Of a stretch of DNA of 45,110 nt, positions 1 to 7,182 are shown piece by piece. The notes under the pieces are model-generated. The model had not been told where the DNA came from. It saw only the letters and a program-made list of their open reading frames with translations, and ran no database searches. Numbering within the stretch: position 1 is the stretch's first letter; each line of letters starts with the position of its first letter. This DNA is from Burkholderia paludis (GTDB lineage: Bacteria > Pseudomonadota > Gammaproteobacteria > Burkholderiales > Burkholderiaceae): positions 1 through 45,110 of the forward strand of contig NZ_JPGL01000077.1 in NCBI RefSeq assembly GCF_000732615.1, read 5' to 3'. The translations under genes were made by a program, and so were the position numbers.

Positions 1-77
1 CTATAGCCCTGGTCGAGCACCAGACACGCGGCTTGCTGTTTGAACTCCGGGGAAAACGTACGACGTCGCTTGGTCAT
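1..77 (-). CDS. IS3-family transposase OrfA, N-terminal fragment
   Basis: The minus strand from base 77 encodes a start that reads MTKRRRTFSPEFKQQAACLV and then runs off the window. The basic N-terminus followed by TFSPEFKxxAxxLVLDQGY is the start of the helix-turn-helix OrfA of IS3-family elements, which binds the terminal repeats. Only 25 codons are present, so the group cannot be named and intactness cannot be judged. OrfB, the DDE catalytic subunit, would lie to the left of the window. Confidence 0.7.
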   Translation of the reverse strand, partial: MTKRRRTFSPEFKQQAACLVLDQGY

Positions 78-128
78 TAGACACCTCTTCATGGCGAGCA
101 TTCTCGCCTAAATCAGTGTCCGGGTTCA
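1..128 (-). mobile_element. End of an IS3-family insertion sequence (cut by window edge)
   Basis: The leader and start of an IS3-type orfA are seen on the minus strand, so this is the 5' (left) end of the element and the body extends beyond base 1. The outer boundary is inferred. A plausible terminal TG sits at about base 128, but the exact terminal inverted repeat cannot be fixed without the other end. A few bases outside it, an open reading frame continues into the small ORF at 175-330, so the element may have interrupted a gene. Confidence 0.55.
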
Positions 129-174
129 TTAGACCACTACAAACATCCCGATCGGACCAGGGATTGTCGCGAGC

Positions 175-330
175 ATGTTCAGAGAGAAATGGGACGATAA
201 GGCCGTGTGGATCTGCTTGATCGAGCCGGCGACGGGCGTTCCGGTGCACACCACGGTACCGCTCTCGGAACTCGACCAATTCCTACTGACCCTGATGGGG
301 CGGTACGCCCCCGAAACAATTCTGATGTGA
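175..330 (+). CDS. Small hypothetical protein (51 aa) or C-terminal remnant of an interrupted gene
   Basis: A 51-codon frame begins MFREKWDDKAVWICLIEPAT and ends with a TGA 7 bp before the next GTG start. Its amphipathic composition (PLSELDQFLLTLMGRYAP) looks like real protein rather than a random frame. The same frame stays open upstream to about base 133, next to the IS end, so this may be the surviving 3' part of a longer gene cut by the insertion. No clear ribosome binding site precedes the ATG, which fits a remnant. I do not recognise a family. Close spacing to the next ORF suggests one transcript heading toward the ATPase/HNH operon. Confidence 0.4.
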   Translation: MFREKWDDKAVWICLIEPATGVPVHTTVPLSELDQFLLTLMGRYAPETILM

Positions 331-337
331 GGCCGTC

Positions 338-598
338 GTGAGCCGACAATCTTATTCGATGGACAATGATCCTTTTCTGCTGGTGTCGGCGGTTCTCGAA
401 GCGATTTGCAGTGCGCTGACCGACGAGCAAAGGCACATAGTTGCTTCTGACCTGAGGGATCTAGCGGAGCGCGCGAACGAAGGTGCCGAAAATGCGGAGC
501 AGCAACGATTTGCACTAGACGTCGCATCTCTTGCTGCGCTCGCGGAGTTTGGTCCGGATGCTGCATCCGAAACCCTTGAAGCGGGACAGCCACGCTGA
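338..598 (+). CDS. Hypothetical protein, 86 aa, upstream of the Septu-type operon
   Basis: The GTG at 338 is preceded by TGAGG at a five-base spacing, better than the internal ATG at 359. The product is acidic and helical (DEQRHIVASDLRDLAERANE), with no signal peptide or membrane segment, and resembles small hypothetical proteins common on mobile elements. It lies 7 bp after the 51-codon ORF and about 300 bp before the ATPase gene on the same strand. I cannot assign a function. It could be co-transcribed cargo or an accessory of the downstream defence pair, but nothing in the sequence proves a link. Confidence 0.5.
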   Translation: MSRQSYSMDNDPFLLVSAVLEAICSALTDEQRHIVASDLRDLAERANEGAENAEQQRFALDVASLAALAEFGPDAASETLEAGQPR

Positions 599-712
599 TT
601 GGCGCAATACAGCGAACCGATGGCCGCCCGCGGAAATCCACCTCCCTCATATGCGGAGGATTTTGTCACGACGACTGCGTACAACGAGCATTCGCCGGTG
701 ACTGACACGTAA
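599..712 (+). CDS. Possible tiny ORF (TTG start, 37 aa; or ATG at 620, 30 aa)
   Basis: Directly after the TGA of the preceding ORF, in the same frame, a TTG opens a run of 37 codons ending at TAA 710-712. An ATG start at 620 would give 30 codons. The sequence is polar (PPPSYAEDFVTTTAYNEHS) with no recognisable motif. It could be read-through of the upstream gene, a real small protein, or chance. The rest of the gap up to 894 shows no other gene and probably holds the promoter and leader of the ATPase gene. Confidence 0.2.
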   Translation: MAQYSEPMAARGNPPPSYAEDFVTTTAYNEHSPVTDT

Positions 713-894
713 AGATGGCTCTTATAGCGCCCAAATGGCGTCCGTTAAGCGAGCCGCGCATCGCCCGCAATGCGAGAAAGAGCGTTCTGAGGGAAAGTGC
801 GGGTCCTGGTCAGCCATGCGCGCTCTGGTATGAGGCAACTAGGCTAAGCTATGTAGGATTTCATCAGTACGACGCCTCTCCAAGCAGGGATCAC

Positions 895-2193
895 ATGTAC
901 ATCAACCGAATAGACTTGCAGAACTTCCGTACCTTTCGAAGAACAAGCGTACAGTTCTTGCATGGCGATCGGGACTTCGGTCAGCTCGAACTTCCGGAGC
1001 CACGGATCAAGAATGTCAACCTGCTGCTTGGCAACAACGGGGCAGGCAAGACCACGCTCCTGAAAGCCATTGCGCTGGCATGTCTGGGCCCCTCTGTAGG
1101 GAAGTCCGGTATCTATCCCTACCGACTAGTACGACAAGAACCTCGCAACCGTCCGCCACTCAGGCCGACCGCGTCGGCGAGTTCGGTACATTCCCATAGC
1201 GTCAGGCGTTTAGACGTATCGGAGGCAGTGATCCAAGCCACCTTCACGCCTCACGATCAGGATCGTGTACCTGAGGGAACGTTTCAACTCGCATCTGAAG
1301 TGCGGTTGAGGCGATTCGGCGACTTCGAAGAGATGGACTGGTCGCACGATCAGTATGAGGCATGGGAACCCATTTTCAGCACGGAAACCGATGCGCTTTT
1401 CTTTGTCGGCTACGGCGCTACCCGGCGAGTCGAACAGAAGGAGCGGTACGATCCTGGCAGTCGCAAGAGACACTCGTTTGCACGCGCGCTTCGCGTGCAA
1501 AGCCTTTTCGAGGACTCTTACTCCTTGGTTCCGCTGAATAGTTGGCTACCTGAGTACCAGCATAGAAAAGATCCTCGGCGATTCCGGGAAGTCGTCAAAC
1601 TGCTAAACAACCTCGTCGGCAAGGGGCACTACTGGCTCACCGGCGAGATGGAGGGCGGCGAGTATTTATTCGAGCGCCGAGGCTTGCGCGTCCCCTTTCC
1701 TGCGCTTTCCGACGGCTATCGGGCCTTTCTGAGTTGGGTTGGGGATCTGTTGTATCACGTCGTCACGACCTGTCCGGAGGACAAGAAGCTGGTCGATAAC
1801 CGCGGCATCGTGATGGTCGACGAGATCGATCTACATTTGCACCCGGAGTGGCAAATGCATGTGCTTCCTAGGCTTGCCAATGCATTGCCGAAGATTCAGT
1901 TCATCGTGACCTCCCATAGTCCCTTAATCGTCGGATCGCTTGAGTGGATGAACATCGTGACAATGCAGCCGGCAATTGGCCAAGCAAGTCGGGCCAAGCG
2001 CATTCCGCAACCGGTACACGGCTTAGACGCCGACCAGGTTCTACTCACCGAATTCTTCGGGCTTCAGTCGACTCGGGCAGAGGGACGGAAGAGAAGGATC
2101 AAGTCCCTAAGCCTCCGCGCGAGCAAGGGTGACCCGATTGCCGCAAGGCAACTCCTAGAAGAGATGTCTCGTGGCGGAGAGCAAGACGAATGA
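895..2193 (+). CDS. ptuA: SMC/ABC-type ATPase of a Septu-like defence system (PtuA-like)
   Basis: The 432-residue product starts at an ATG preceded by AGGG. An in-frame ATG at 715 exists, but its 60 extra residues are of poor quality. Walker A is GNNGAGKTT near residues 46-54, an LSDG-type signature is near residue 271, Walker B is MVDEIDLHLHPEW around 305-318, and the switch histidine is in TSHSP near 340. This is the layout of AAA_15/AAA_21 ATPases related to RecF/OLD, but without a TOPRIM nuclease domain. The stop overlaps the HNH gene by 4 bp (ATGA), so the two are translationally coupled. In Septu systems PtuA is the ATPase that holds the PtuB HNH nuclease, and the complex degrades nucleic acid on phage infection. 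The family call is strong; the name Septu rests on the pairing. Confidence 0.8.
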   Translation: MYINRIDLQNFRTFRRTSVQFLHGDRDFGQLELPEPRIKNVNLLLGNNGAGKTTLLKAIALACLGPSVGKSGIYPYRLVRQEPRNRPPLRPTASASSVHSHSVRRLDVSEAVIQATFTPHDQDRVPEGTFQLASEVRLRRFGDFEEMDWSHDQYEAWEPIFSTETDALFFVGYGATRRVEQKERYDPGSRKRHSFARALRVQSLFEDSYSLVPLNSWLPEYQHRKDPRRFREVVKLLNNLVGKGHYWLTGEMEGGEYLFERRGLRVPFPALSDGYRAFLSWVGDLLYHVVTTCPEDKKLVDNRGIVMVDEIDLHLHPEWQMHVLPRLANALPKIQFIVTSHSPLIVGSLEWMNIVTMQPAIGQASRAKRIPQPVHGLDADQVLLTEFFGLQSTRAEGRKRRIKSLSLRASKGDPIAARQLLEEMSRGGEQDE

Positions 2194-3068
2194 TTGGCTA
2201 CAAGATTACCTATAAGGATTTGGAGACACTCATTGAAGCCAAGGTGCCGGGATGGGTGGCGCGAGCAAAGAAGCGCACCGCCAACTTCCGCGCCGCAGGG
2301 AAATACGACGAGGTAAGTAGTATTTGGTCGGAGGTGAAGAGTGTCTATATGCGCCTCCAGGGCGAGTCTAAGTGCATTTACTGCGAGCGCAAGCTGGAGA
2401 GCGAAGAATACGGACTGATCGAACAGGACGTCGAGCATTTTCGGCCCAAGGGAAGCGTGCGTCGTTGGAAGCTGTCGGCAAGGCTCGTCGCCGAGGGCGT
2501 GACGATCACCGATCCTGGTGCTAGCGCACCTGGGTACCACCTATTGCCCTATCATCTTTTCAACTACAGTGCTTCCTGCAAGCCCTGCAACAGCACTCTC
2601 AAGAGTGATTGCTTTCCCATCGCGGGTACCTACAAGTTCGCTGGTAGTAATCCGACGAAGCTCGCATCCGAACAACCACTGCTAATCTATCCTCTCGGTG
2701 ACTTCGATGCTGATCCCGAAGCTCTAATCAAATTTCAGGGCGTGTCGCCGCAGCCTGTGGACGCCAACGGGCATAATCGACATCGCGCATTAGTCACGAT
2801 TGAATTCTTCGACCTCGCAGATCCGATAAAGCGGAAAAACCTTTTCCGAGAGCGTGCGCAGGTCATCACCGCGCTATGGCCCCAACTCGAAGCAGTGTCT
2901 AGGAACCCAGGCGACGCACTGGCGTCAGACCTTGTCGCCGATTATCAATCCGATAAGGCCCCACACACGAATTGTGCTCGATCATTCGCCACGCTCTACC
3001 ATCAGGACCGGCCTGAGGCAGAAAGGCTGTATCGGGCTGCTGCAACGTTCATTAGGTCGTCCTCGTAG
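2190..3068 (+). CDS. ptuB: HNH endonuclease of a Septu-like defence system (PtuB-like)
   Basis: A 292-residue protein with a zinc-binding HNH fold: CIYC (C62, C65), then VEHFRPK with the catalytic histidine near H83, then CKPCN (C130, C133, N134). A downstream segment LLIYPLGDFDADPEALIKFQ, followed by a helical repeat-like stretch, matches the layout of the TIGR02646/PtuB group, which typically shows a L-D-P-x-D-DP segment after the HNH core. It follows the ATPase with a 4-bp overlap. At 292 aa it is somewhat longer than typical PtuB proteins. PtuB is also the effector of Ec78-type retrons, but no reverse transcriptase is encoded in the visible upstream 900 bp. The nuclease assignment is firm; the anti-phage role is inferred from the family and gene pair. 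Confidence 0.8.
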   Translation: MIGYKITYKDLETLIEAKVPGWVARAKKRTANFRAAGKYDEVSSIWSEVKSVYMRLQGESKCIYCERKLESEEYGLIEQDVEHFRPKGSVRRWKLSARLVAEGVTITDPGASAPGYHLLPYHLFNYSASCKPCNSTLKSDCFPIAGTYKFAGSNPTKLASEQPLLIYPLGDFDADPEALIKFQGVSPQPVDANGHNRHRALVTIEFFDLADPIKRKNLFRERAQVITALWPQLEAVSRNPGDALASDLVADYQSDKAPHTNCARSFATLYHQDRPEAERLYRAAATFIRSSS

Positions 3069-4097
3069 CGATCTTTACTTGGCAAAGGTATGCCCATCGA
3101 TGCGCCAAGCGTTACACAGGCTAGCGCTTCAAATCTATGCCGTGTTGTCGAGGGCTAGTCGATTTCTCGGTACGTCCTCGTGTCCGTTCAGCGTTGGCCT
3201 CAGACGGTTCGTTCGTCTATGTGCGTCTGGGGGAACGACATAGCTAACTGATTCACGCCACGCTGTATCGAAACTACAACGCGCAATTTCGTCGTCGGTC
3301 GCGACATCACTTTGCGAATCGGCGAGCAAAGCGATGCGCATCCTGAAGTGCTACGTGCGTCACTCTGTAGACTCGACCGCCATTCTCCAGCGCAGGACAG
3401 GAGACGATGAAAAACTGTTGCCAAGTAGAACGAGCGTGGCTAATCTTGCTTCACACCCCGCCTGGGTAAGGCATCGACCGAAGTGCGCCGAAACTGATCG
3501 GCAATTGTTTTGAAAGCCCGCTCTGCGGGCACGGTGACTTGATCACCGAATTAACTGAGTAGGGCCCACGCCCAAAATCCGTTCATCGTTTCCTGATGGG
3601 CTCGTGACTGCTTCGCCGATAGGTGAAGCCCTCCATCGCCTTTTGCTTCCTGCGAAAGGCGCGATGTGCAATCCCCGTATGCCGCTCCCGCGGCAATCAA
3701 TCCGTGACGTGCGCTCCCCAGCGCTAACGCCGTGTCTTGCTGCGTCCGTCTCAGTCGTCCTCGTGACGACTGGCGGCGCGCTCGGCCTCGGCGTCTGGAA
3801 TCTCGTGTCGACTCGCTCGGCACGCATCAATTCGCGCGGTCGGGGCATTGGCGCCCCCGATCGGTCGCAAAGCCAAAACACGGATCAAACGGGGGAAGCG
3901 TCCTCCCGCCGCGTGCCGACCCTCATCGGGTTGATGCGCGCCGGGCTGCGCCGGCTTGCTGGCGTAGAACGCTCCCAATCTCACCAGGCCGAGGCTCGTG
4001 CCCCCGTTTGTTGTCTCCCAGCTGCGTTTTCGCGGCTCCGTCCAGCGGACAGGGAGGCAACTGGGGTCGAGCCTCACGTCATGGATTCGGGGTACGC
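3069..4097. other. 1-kb non-coding interval, AT-richer left half and hairpin-rich middle
   Basis: No frame here has convincing codon use or motifs on either strand. The left part (about 3069-3470) is AT-richer. The middle (3516-3694) is packed with short inverted repeats, described separately. The right part (about 3700-4097) is GC-rich, with another dyad at 3840-3860 (six-base arms), and ends at the start of the second recombinase. The interval could hold the 3' end and terminator of the Septu-type operon, regulatory DNA of the recombinase, an attachment site, or a structured RNA. Confidence 0.6.
3516..3694. other. Cluster of five hairpins in non-coding island DNA
   Basis: Five inverted repeats occur in 180 bp: GCCCGC-tct-GCGGGC (3516-3530), CGGTGA-cttga-TCACCG (3532-3548), GCTTCGCC-gata-GGTGAAGC (3610-3629), CATCG/CCTTT paired with AAAGG/CGATG with a two-base bulge (3634-3666), and GCCGC-tccc-GCGGC (3681-3694). 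None is followed by a clear T-tract on the plus strand. The first, read on the minus strand, is followed by TTTC AAAA, a weak terminator at best. The cluster is compatible with a structured RNA, a folded single-strand recombination site, or an origin. Confidence 0.45.
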
Positions 4098-5012
4098 ATG
4101 TCGCACAAATCTCTCACGGCTGACCTGTGCCGTGCTGCGCGCGGGGCGCGTGGCAAACAGGCAAACTCGACCTCCAGCGGTCGGGAGACGTCGCTCGCGC
4201 GTTTCGCGCGGTTCCTGTGGGATATGGGCTTTCAGGTTCACACGACCGGTCAGCTCAAAGAGAAGCATCTGATCGCCTGGTCAAACGACATGAGGGCGCG
4301 AGGGTGCTCGAAGCGGACGGCCGTCAACAACATGACGCACGTCCGAACGGCGCTCGAAGGGATCGGGCGCCGGCCGTTTGCCGACAAGATGAGCAATGCG
4401 GCGCTCGGTCTGTCGGGCGCGAGCCGGGCCGGCACGAAGCGGCCGATGATGCGAGACGAGATGGAGCCGTACCGCGCCGCCGTTGCTGCGATCGACCCGG
4501 GTATTGCGGTTGTGCTTGAGCTGCAGCTCGAACTCGGGCTGCGAGCGAGGGAGGCGGTTCAAAGCATCAAATCTCTGGCTGATTGGCGGCGCGCGCTTGC
4601 GAGCCCGATCGGGGATGGCTTCGTGACCATCATCCACGGGACGAAGGGCGGCAAGACGCGTCGGAGCCCGCCATTGGATCGACAGCGCGCCGCCGAGCTG
4701 GTGGAGCGAGCCATTGGACTGTCGAACGAGTACGGCGGAAAGCTGGTGCGCAAGCCGGATCTGAAACGAGCGATGGAGCGTTACCACTACGTCGTGCGCA
4801 AGGTTGGCATGACCGATGAGCGCGCGCCGCATAGCCTTCGGTACGCGTATGCGACCGAACATCTGGAGCGGCAGAAGGCTGCCGGCGTATCGCGCCGGGA
4901 GGCGGCCGCCGGCGTGTCAACATGGCTTGGCCACGGAGACGGGCGAGGGACGTGGGTGGAGCGCGTCTATGGGCGCGAGGCGCTTGCCGGTGCGGAGGCA
5001 CGTCATGCATAA
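4098..5012 (+). CDS. Tyrosine recombinase, 'integrase domain-containing' type
   Basis: A 304-residue protein from the ATG at 4098; the frame is open upstream but of poor coding quality. An N-terminal SAM-like DNA-binding region (LARFARFLWDMGFQVHTTGQ) precedes a catalytic domain with box I arginine in LELGLRAREAV, the box II H-x-x-R in PHSLRYAYA, a second histidine in WLGHGDGRG and a candidate nucleophile tyrosine in VYGRE. All expected catalytic residues are visible, so it is probably active. It differs clearly from the P4-type integrase at the tRNA and fits the short Integrase_1-like recombinases of ICEs and phage-like elements. It overlaps the AlpA-like regulator by 8 bp. It may mobilise a nested element or act as a resolvase. 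Confidence 0.8.
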   Translation: MSHKSLTADLCRAARGARGKQANSTSSGRETSLARFARFLWDMGFQVHTTGQLKEKHLIAWSNDMRARGCSKRTAVNNMTHVRTALEGIGRRPFADKMSNAALGLSGASRAGTKRPMMRDEMEPYRAAVAAIDPGIAVVLELQLELGLRAREAVQSIKSLADWRRALASPIGDGFVTIIHGTKGGKTRRSPPLDRQRAAELVERAIGLSNEYGGKLVRKPDLKRAMERYHYVVRKVGMTDERAPHSLRYAYATEHLERQKAAGVSRREAAAGVSTWLGHGDGRGTWVERVYGREALAGAEARHA

Positions 5013-5214
5013 GCACGTGGCCACGTTGCCGCTCAATGGCATCTCACGATGGAGTCAGATTGCCCCGTTCGTTGGGGTATCACGGGAGACATGGAGGAAG
5101 CGCTACCTCGAGGGCCGCGCACCGCAGCCGATTCAGCTGACCCAGCGCTGCACCGTCTGGCGGAATGAGGAGGTGCACCGCTGGCTGGCGGATCCAGTTG
5201 GCTATCGGGTTTGA
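5005..5214 (+). CDS. AlpA/excisionase-like small DNA-binding protein
   Basis: A 69-residue protein whose ATG overlaps the end of the recombinase gene by 8 bp. The core WSQIAPFVGVSRETWRKRYL followed by a basic tail and a C-terminal WRNEEVHRWLAD is the winged-helix pattern of AlpA-type regulators and recombination directionality factors. AlpA activates integrase genes of P4-like elements, and Xis-type relatives bend DNA at attachment sites. The overlap with the recombinase suggests the two are made together and that this protein sets excision direction or controls that gene. Family confidence is good; the partner is inferred. Confidence 0.7.
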   Translation: MHKHVATLPLNGISRWSQIAPFVGVSRETWRKRYLEGRAPQPIQLTQRCTVWRNEEVHRWLADPVGYRV

Positions 5215-5411
5215 ACATGAACAGCCCGTGTCGATGCTTGCCAGCCTGCGTGGTCGCGGCAATAAATCGAATGGAGTCGACATGTTCACGACGGCAGCGC
5301 TGAAGACGGTCCACGGTGCGCCATGCCATTCCACTTTTCGTCGTGCATTTCTCCCTGCTATGCGATTCGCCGGCCCGCCCGGCGACGGAAACCTACGGGA
5401 GAACGTTTGGT

Positions 5412-5486
5412 ATGTGTTTGCTTTGGAAATGGACCATCTGGCTTGCAGTCCTCGCCCTGCTCATTTGGCCGACACCGGTCTCGTGA
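5412..5486 (+). CDS. Possible 24-aa membrane peptide
   Basis: The ATG at 5412 is preceded by CGGGAGA about nine bases upstream and encodes 24 residues starting MCLLWKWTIWLAVLALLIWP, almost entirely one hydrophobic segment rich in tryptophan. A strong hairpin lies 17 bp after the stop. An alternative frame, 5282-5503 (73 aa, GGAG five bases before its ATG), overlaps it and has mixed composition. At most one is likely to be real. Small single-span peptides of this kind are found as toxins, holin-like proteins or membrane stress peptides, but no homology is claimed. The remaining bases between 5215 and 5563 show nothing else. Confidence 0.3.
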   Translation: MCLLWKWTIWLAVLALLIWPTPVS

Positions 5487-5502
5487 CAGATTTTGCAACC
5501 TA

Positions 5503-5524
5503 ATCCCGCCCGGATGGGCGGGAT
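5503..5524. terminator. Hairpin between convergent genes
   Basis: A perfect 9-bp stem with a 4-base loop: ATCCCGCCC (5503-5511), ggat, GGGCGGGAT (5516-5524). It lies between the rightward recombinase/AlpA genes and the leftward membrane-protein gene, where a bidirectional terminator would be expected. No T-tract follows on either strand, so it may be a transcript-stabilising stem rather than an intrinsic terminator. Confidence 0.45.
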
Positions 5525-5563
5525 ATTGGAGGGCATTGGGCAACGGTCTGCGAGGAGCGAGTC

Positions 5564-6127
5564 CTAGGTACGTAAGAGCTGCTTTCCGGCATCAAGAAAC
5601 ATGCGGCATTTGTTGCCTAACTCCCTGGCCTTTGCGTTCAGCGTCTTAGCATCTTCTGCATGTCTGCGCCGGGTATCGTCGTCGTAATAGACCCTCTCGG
5701 CTCTGGGTCTAGTCGTCAGCTCGTCACCCTCCCGGACGGTCAGTTCTGCAATGGCATTCATGAATTCCCCGGTCAATACAAGGACGGTCTGAAATTGCGT
5801 GTTCAGAGCCTTTTCGTGGAATACGAAGGTGCGCGTGTCTTGGTACTCGTAGCGGAGCTCATACAAGGGTGTGTAGAACTCGTTGCGGCGTACGCCGGCA
5901 AGAAAATCTTGTTCCAAGAGGGCGTTGACGACAGCGTGGGACAGGTGAGAGGTGATTTTCTTGAACTCATCTAAATCTGCTGTACGTAGCTGCTCGCGCC
6001 GGTCGTATTTTTCCTTGACCCGCAGTGCAAGGAAGGCACCGATGCCTGACGTGACGATGGTGATGAGCCCGGTCAAGCCTTTATCGAGGATTATGGATAG
6101 CGCCATGGTGGTCTTGTTGAAGTTCAA
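5564..6127 (-). CDS. Hypothetical single-span membrane protein downstream of the Mrr-type nuclease
   Basis: About 187 residues if the TTG at 6127 is used, or 180 from the ATG at 6106; neither has a strong ribosome binding site. Residues about 8-32 form one hydrophobic helix (ILDKGLTGLITIVTSGIGAF), and the rest is a charged, largely helical cytoplasmic domain (EKYDRREQLR, RRRHAEDAKTLNAKARELG) suggestive of coiled coil. I recognise no named family. It follows the Mrr-type gene on the same strand with a gap of about 180 bp that contains only a 24-codon frame (6124-6198). Membrane-plus-nuclease pairs occur in phage defence, but that link here is inference. Confidence 0.65.
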   Translation of the reverse strand: MNFNKTTMALSIILDKGLTGLITIVTSGIGAFLALRVKEKYDRREQLRTADLDEFKKITSHLSHAVVNALLEQDFLAGVRRNEFYTPLYELRYEYQDTRTFVFHEKALNTQFQTVLVLTGEFMNAIAELTVREGDELTTRPRAERVYYDDDTRRRHAEDAKTLNAKARELGNKCRMFLDAGKQLLRT

Positions 6128-6310
6128 CCTGCGGTTATTGAAATAATCTGCGCGCCCGCTTTGAGCCAGTCAGGATAGTAGGCCCGCCACTGCATCATTT
6201 TGCAACGCGGGGGAGATGGGCAGTGCGGTTGTACATGCGCTCGATCGGGGCTTTCACGGCGTGCGCGAACCGGGCTCCCACGATCGACGCGGAACGCATC
6301 AGGCCCTGAG

Positions 6311-7108
6311 TCACTCGAAACGAGAGAATCCAAGGGCGTAATATCGCTCGAAGTCTTGTTCGGCGAATCTTGATCGCTGTGCGATTTTGAGTTCGTCAAA
6401 GAACCTGGGCGCGTCCAGTAATTCGATTGCCATTCCCCGGGCGCTCGCGAGGGCACTTACTTCGGTGCCGCCCGGTTGGAATCTAGACGTCGTGACAAAC
6501 ACGCCCTTGGTGAAGCCGCCAATGAAAAGGGCGCCGGTCAACGACCGTATCTGCTCCGCAGAAATGGCGTTTTTGTATCGTTTCACCTGTACGCCAACCG
6601 TCTCCCCGGGGCGTTCGAGAATGACATCAATGCCGCCGTCGCCCGAGTAGCTAGTAACCCGGGCGTGGAACCCGCGATCGCGAAAGACGCTCGCAACAGT
6701 CTCCTCGAAGAGCCGGGGATGCAGTTCGAATCGCTTTTTGTACCTGAGTGCGAGAAAGTCGCGGACGTCCTGCAGCGGTTGCTCGATATTGGTCAGATCC
6801 AGCTCTCTGAGGCTTCCAGCTATTCCGATAATCTGGGAAAAGCGGTGCACACCGTCATCTAGGATGTCTTCGGGGTGCGGTTCCCAATGTATCGTCGGCT
6901 CGATATCTTGTTCCTCGACACTGACCACCCACCATCCGCAACTGAGACAGACAGCGGGGGCGACCGCGACTTCAACGTTTTCCTCGTCGAAGTTTCTGTA
7001 TTTCGATGGCAGTTGCTGCAGGGGGGATCGGCAAAAGAGGCATGTCGAGCATTGCGACACGGCGCGGCCGAGGTCCCATGAAAAGTCGTGGTAGTCCCAA
7101 ATTGACAT
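6311..7108 (-). CDS. Mrr-type restriction endonuclease with N-terminal zinc ribbon
   Basis: The product is 265 residues from the ATG at 7108; a GTG at 7153 would add 15. The N-terminal third has two cysteine pairs (CSTCLFC and CLSCGWW) making a probable zinc ribbon. The C-terminal half is a PD-(D/E)XK domain: a conserved glutamate in LFEETVASVF, GGIDVILERPGETVGVQVK with the D-x13-Q-x-K active site, and a helix GGFTKGVFVTTSRF typical of the Mrr_cat (PF04471) family. Mrr enzymes are type IV restriction nucleases that cleave modified foreign DNA. No methyltransferase partner is present, which fits type IV. The neighbouring membrane protein may be a partner. The target modification cannot be inferred. 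Confidence 0.78.
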   Translation of the reverse strand: MSIWDYHDFSWDLGRAVSQCSTCLFCRSPLQQLPSKYRNFDEENVEVAVAPAVCLSCGWWVVSVEEQDIEPTIHWEPHPEDILDDGVHRFSQIIGIAGSLRELDLTNIEQPLQDVRDFLALRYKKRFELHPRLFEETVASVFRDRGFHARVTSYSGDGGIDVILERPGETVGVQVKRYKNAISAEQIRSLTGALFIGGFTKGVFVTTSRFQPGGTEVSALASARGMAIELLDAPRFFDELKIAQRSRFAEQDFERYYALGFSRFE

Positions 7109-7182
7109 TTGCGTGACCAATGGCCCGAGTGCGGTTAATGGATTGGTCCTCACCGCCCGCGCGGGGCAGATTGGAGCCGATG

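Noticed and set aside
1..279. 92-codon minus-strand frame at the window start
   Set aside because: Wrong frame; the neighbouring minus frame from base 77 reads as a clear IS3-type OrfA start.
895..3068. Ec78-type retron
   Set aside because: ATPase and HNH match the effector pair, but no reverse transcriptase or msr/msd-like repeat is visible upstream in the window.
3604..4272. 222-codon plus-strand frame overlapping the recombinase start
   Set aside because: Arg/Ser-rich composition, no motifs, overlaps a clear recombinase in another frame and runs across the hairpin cluster.
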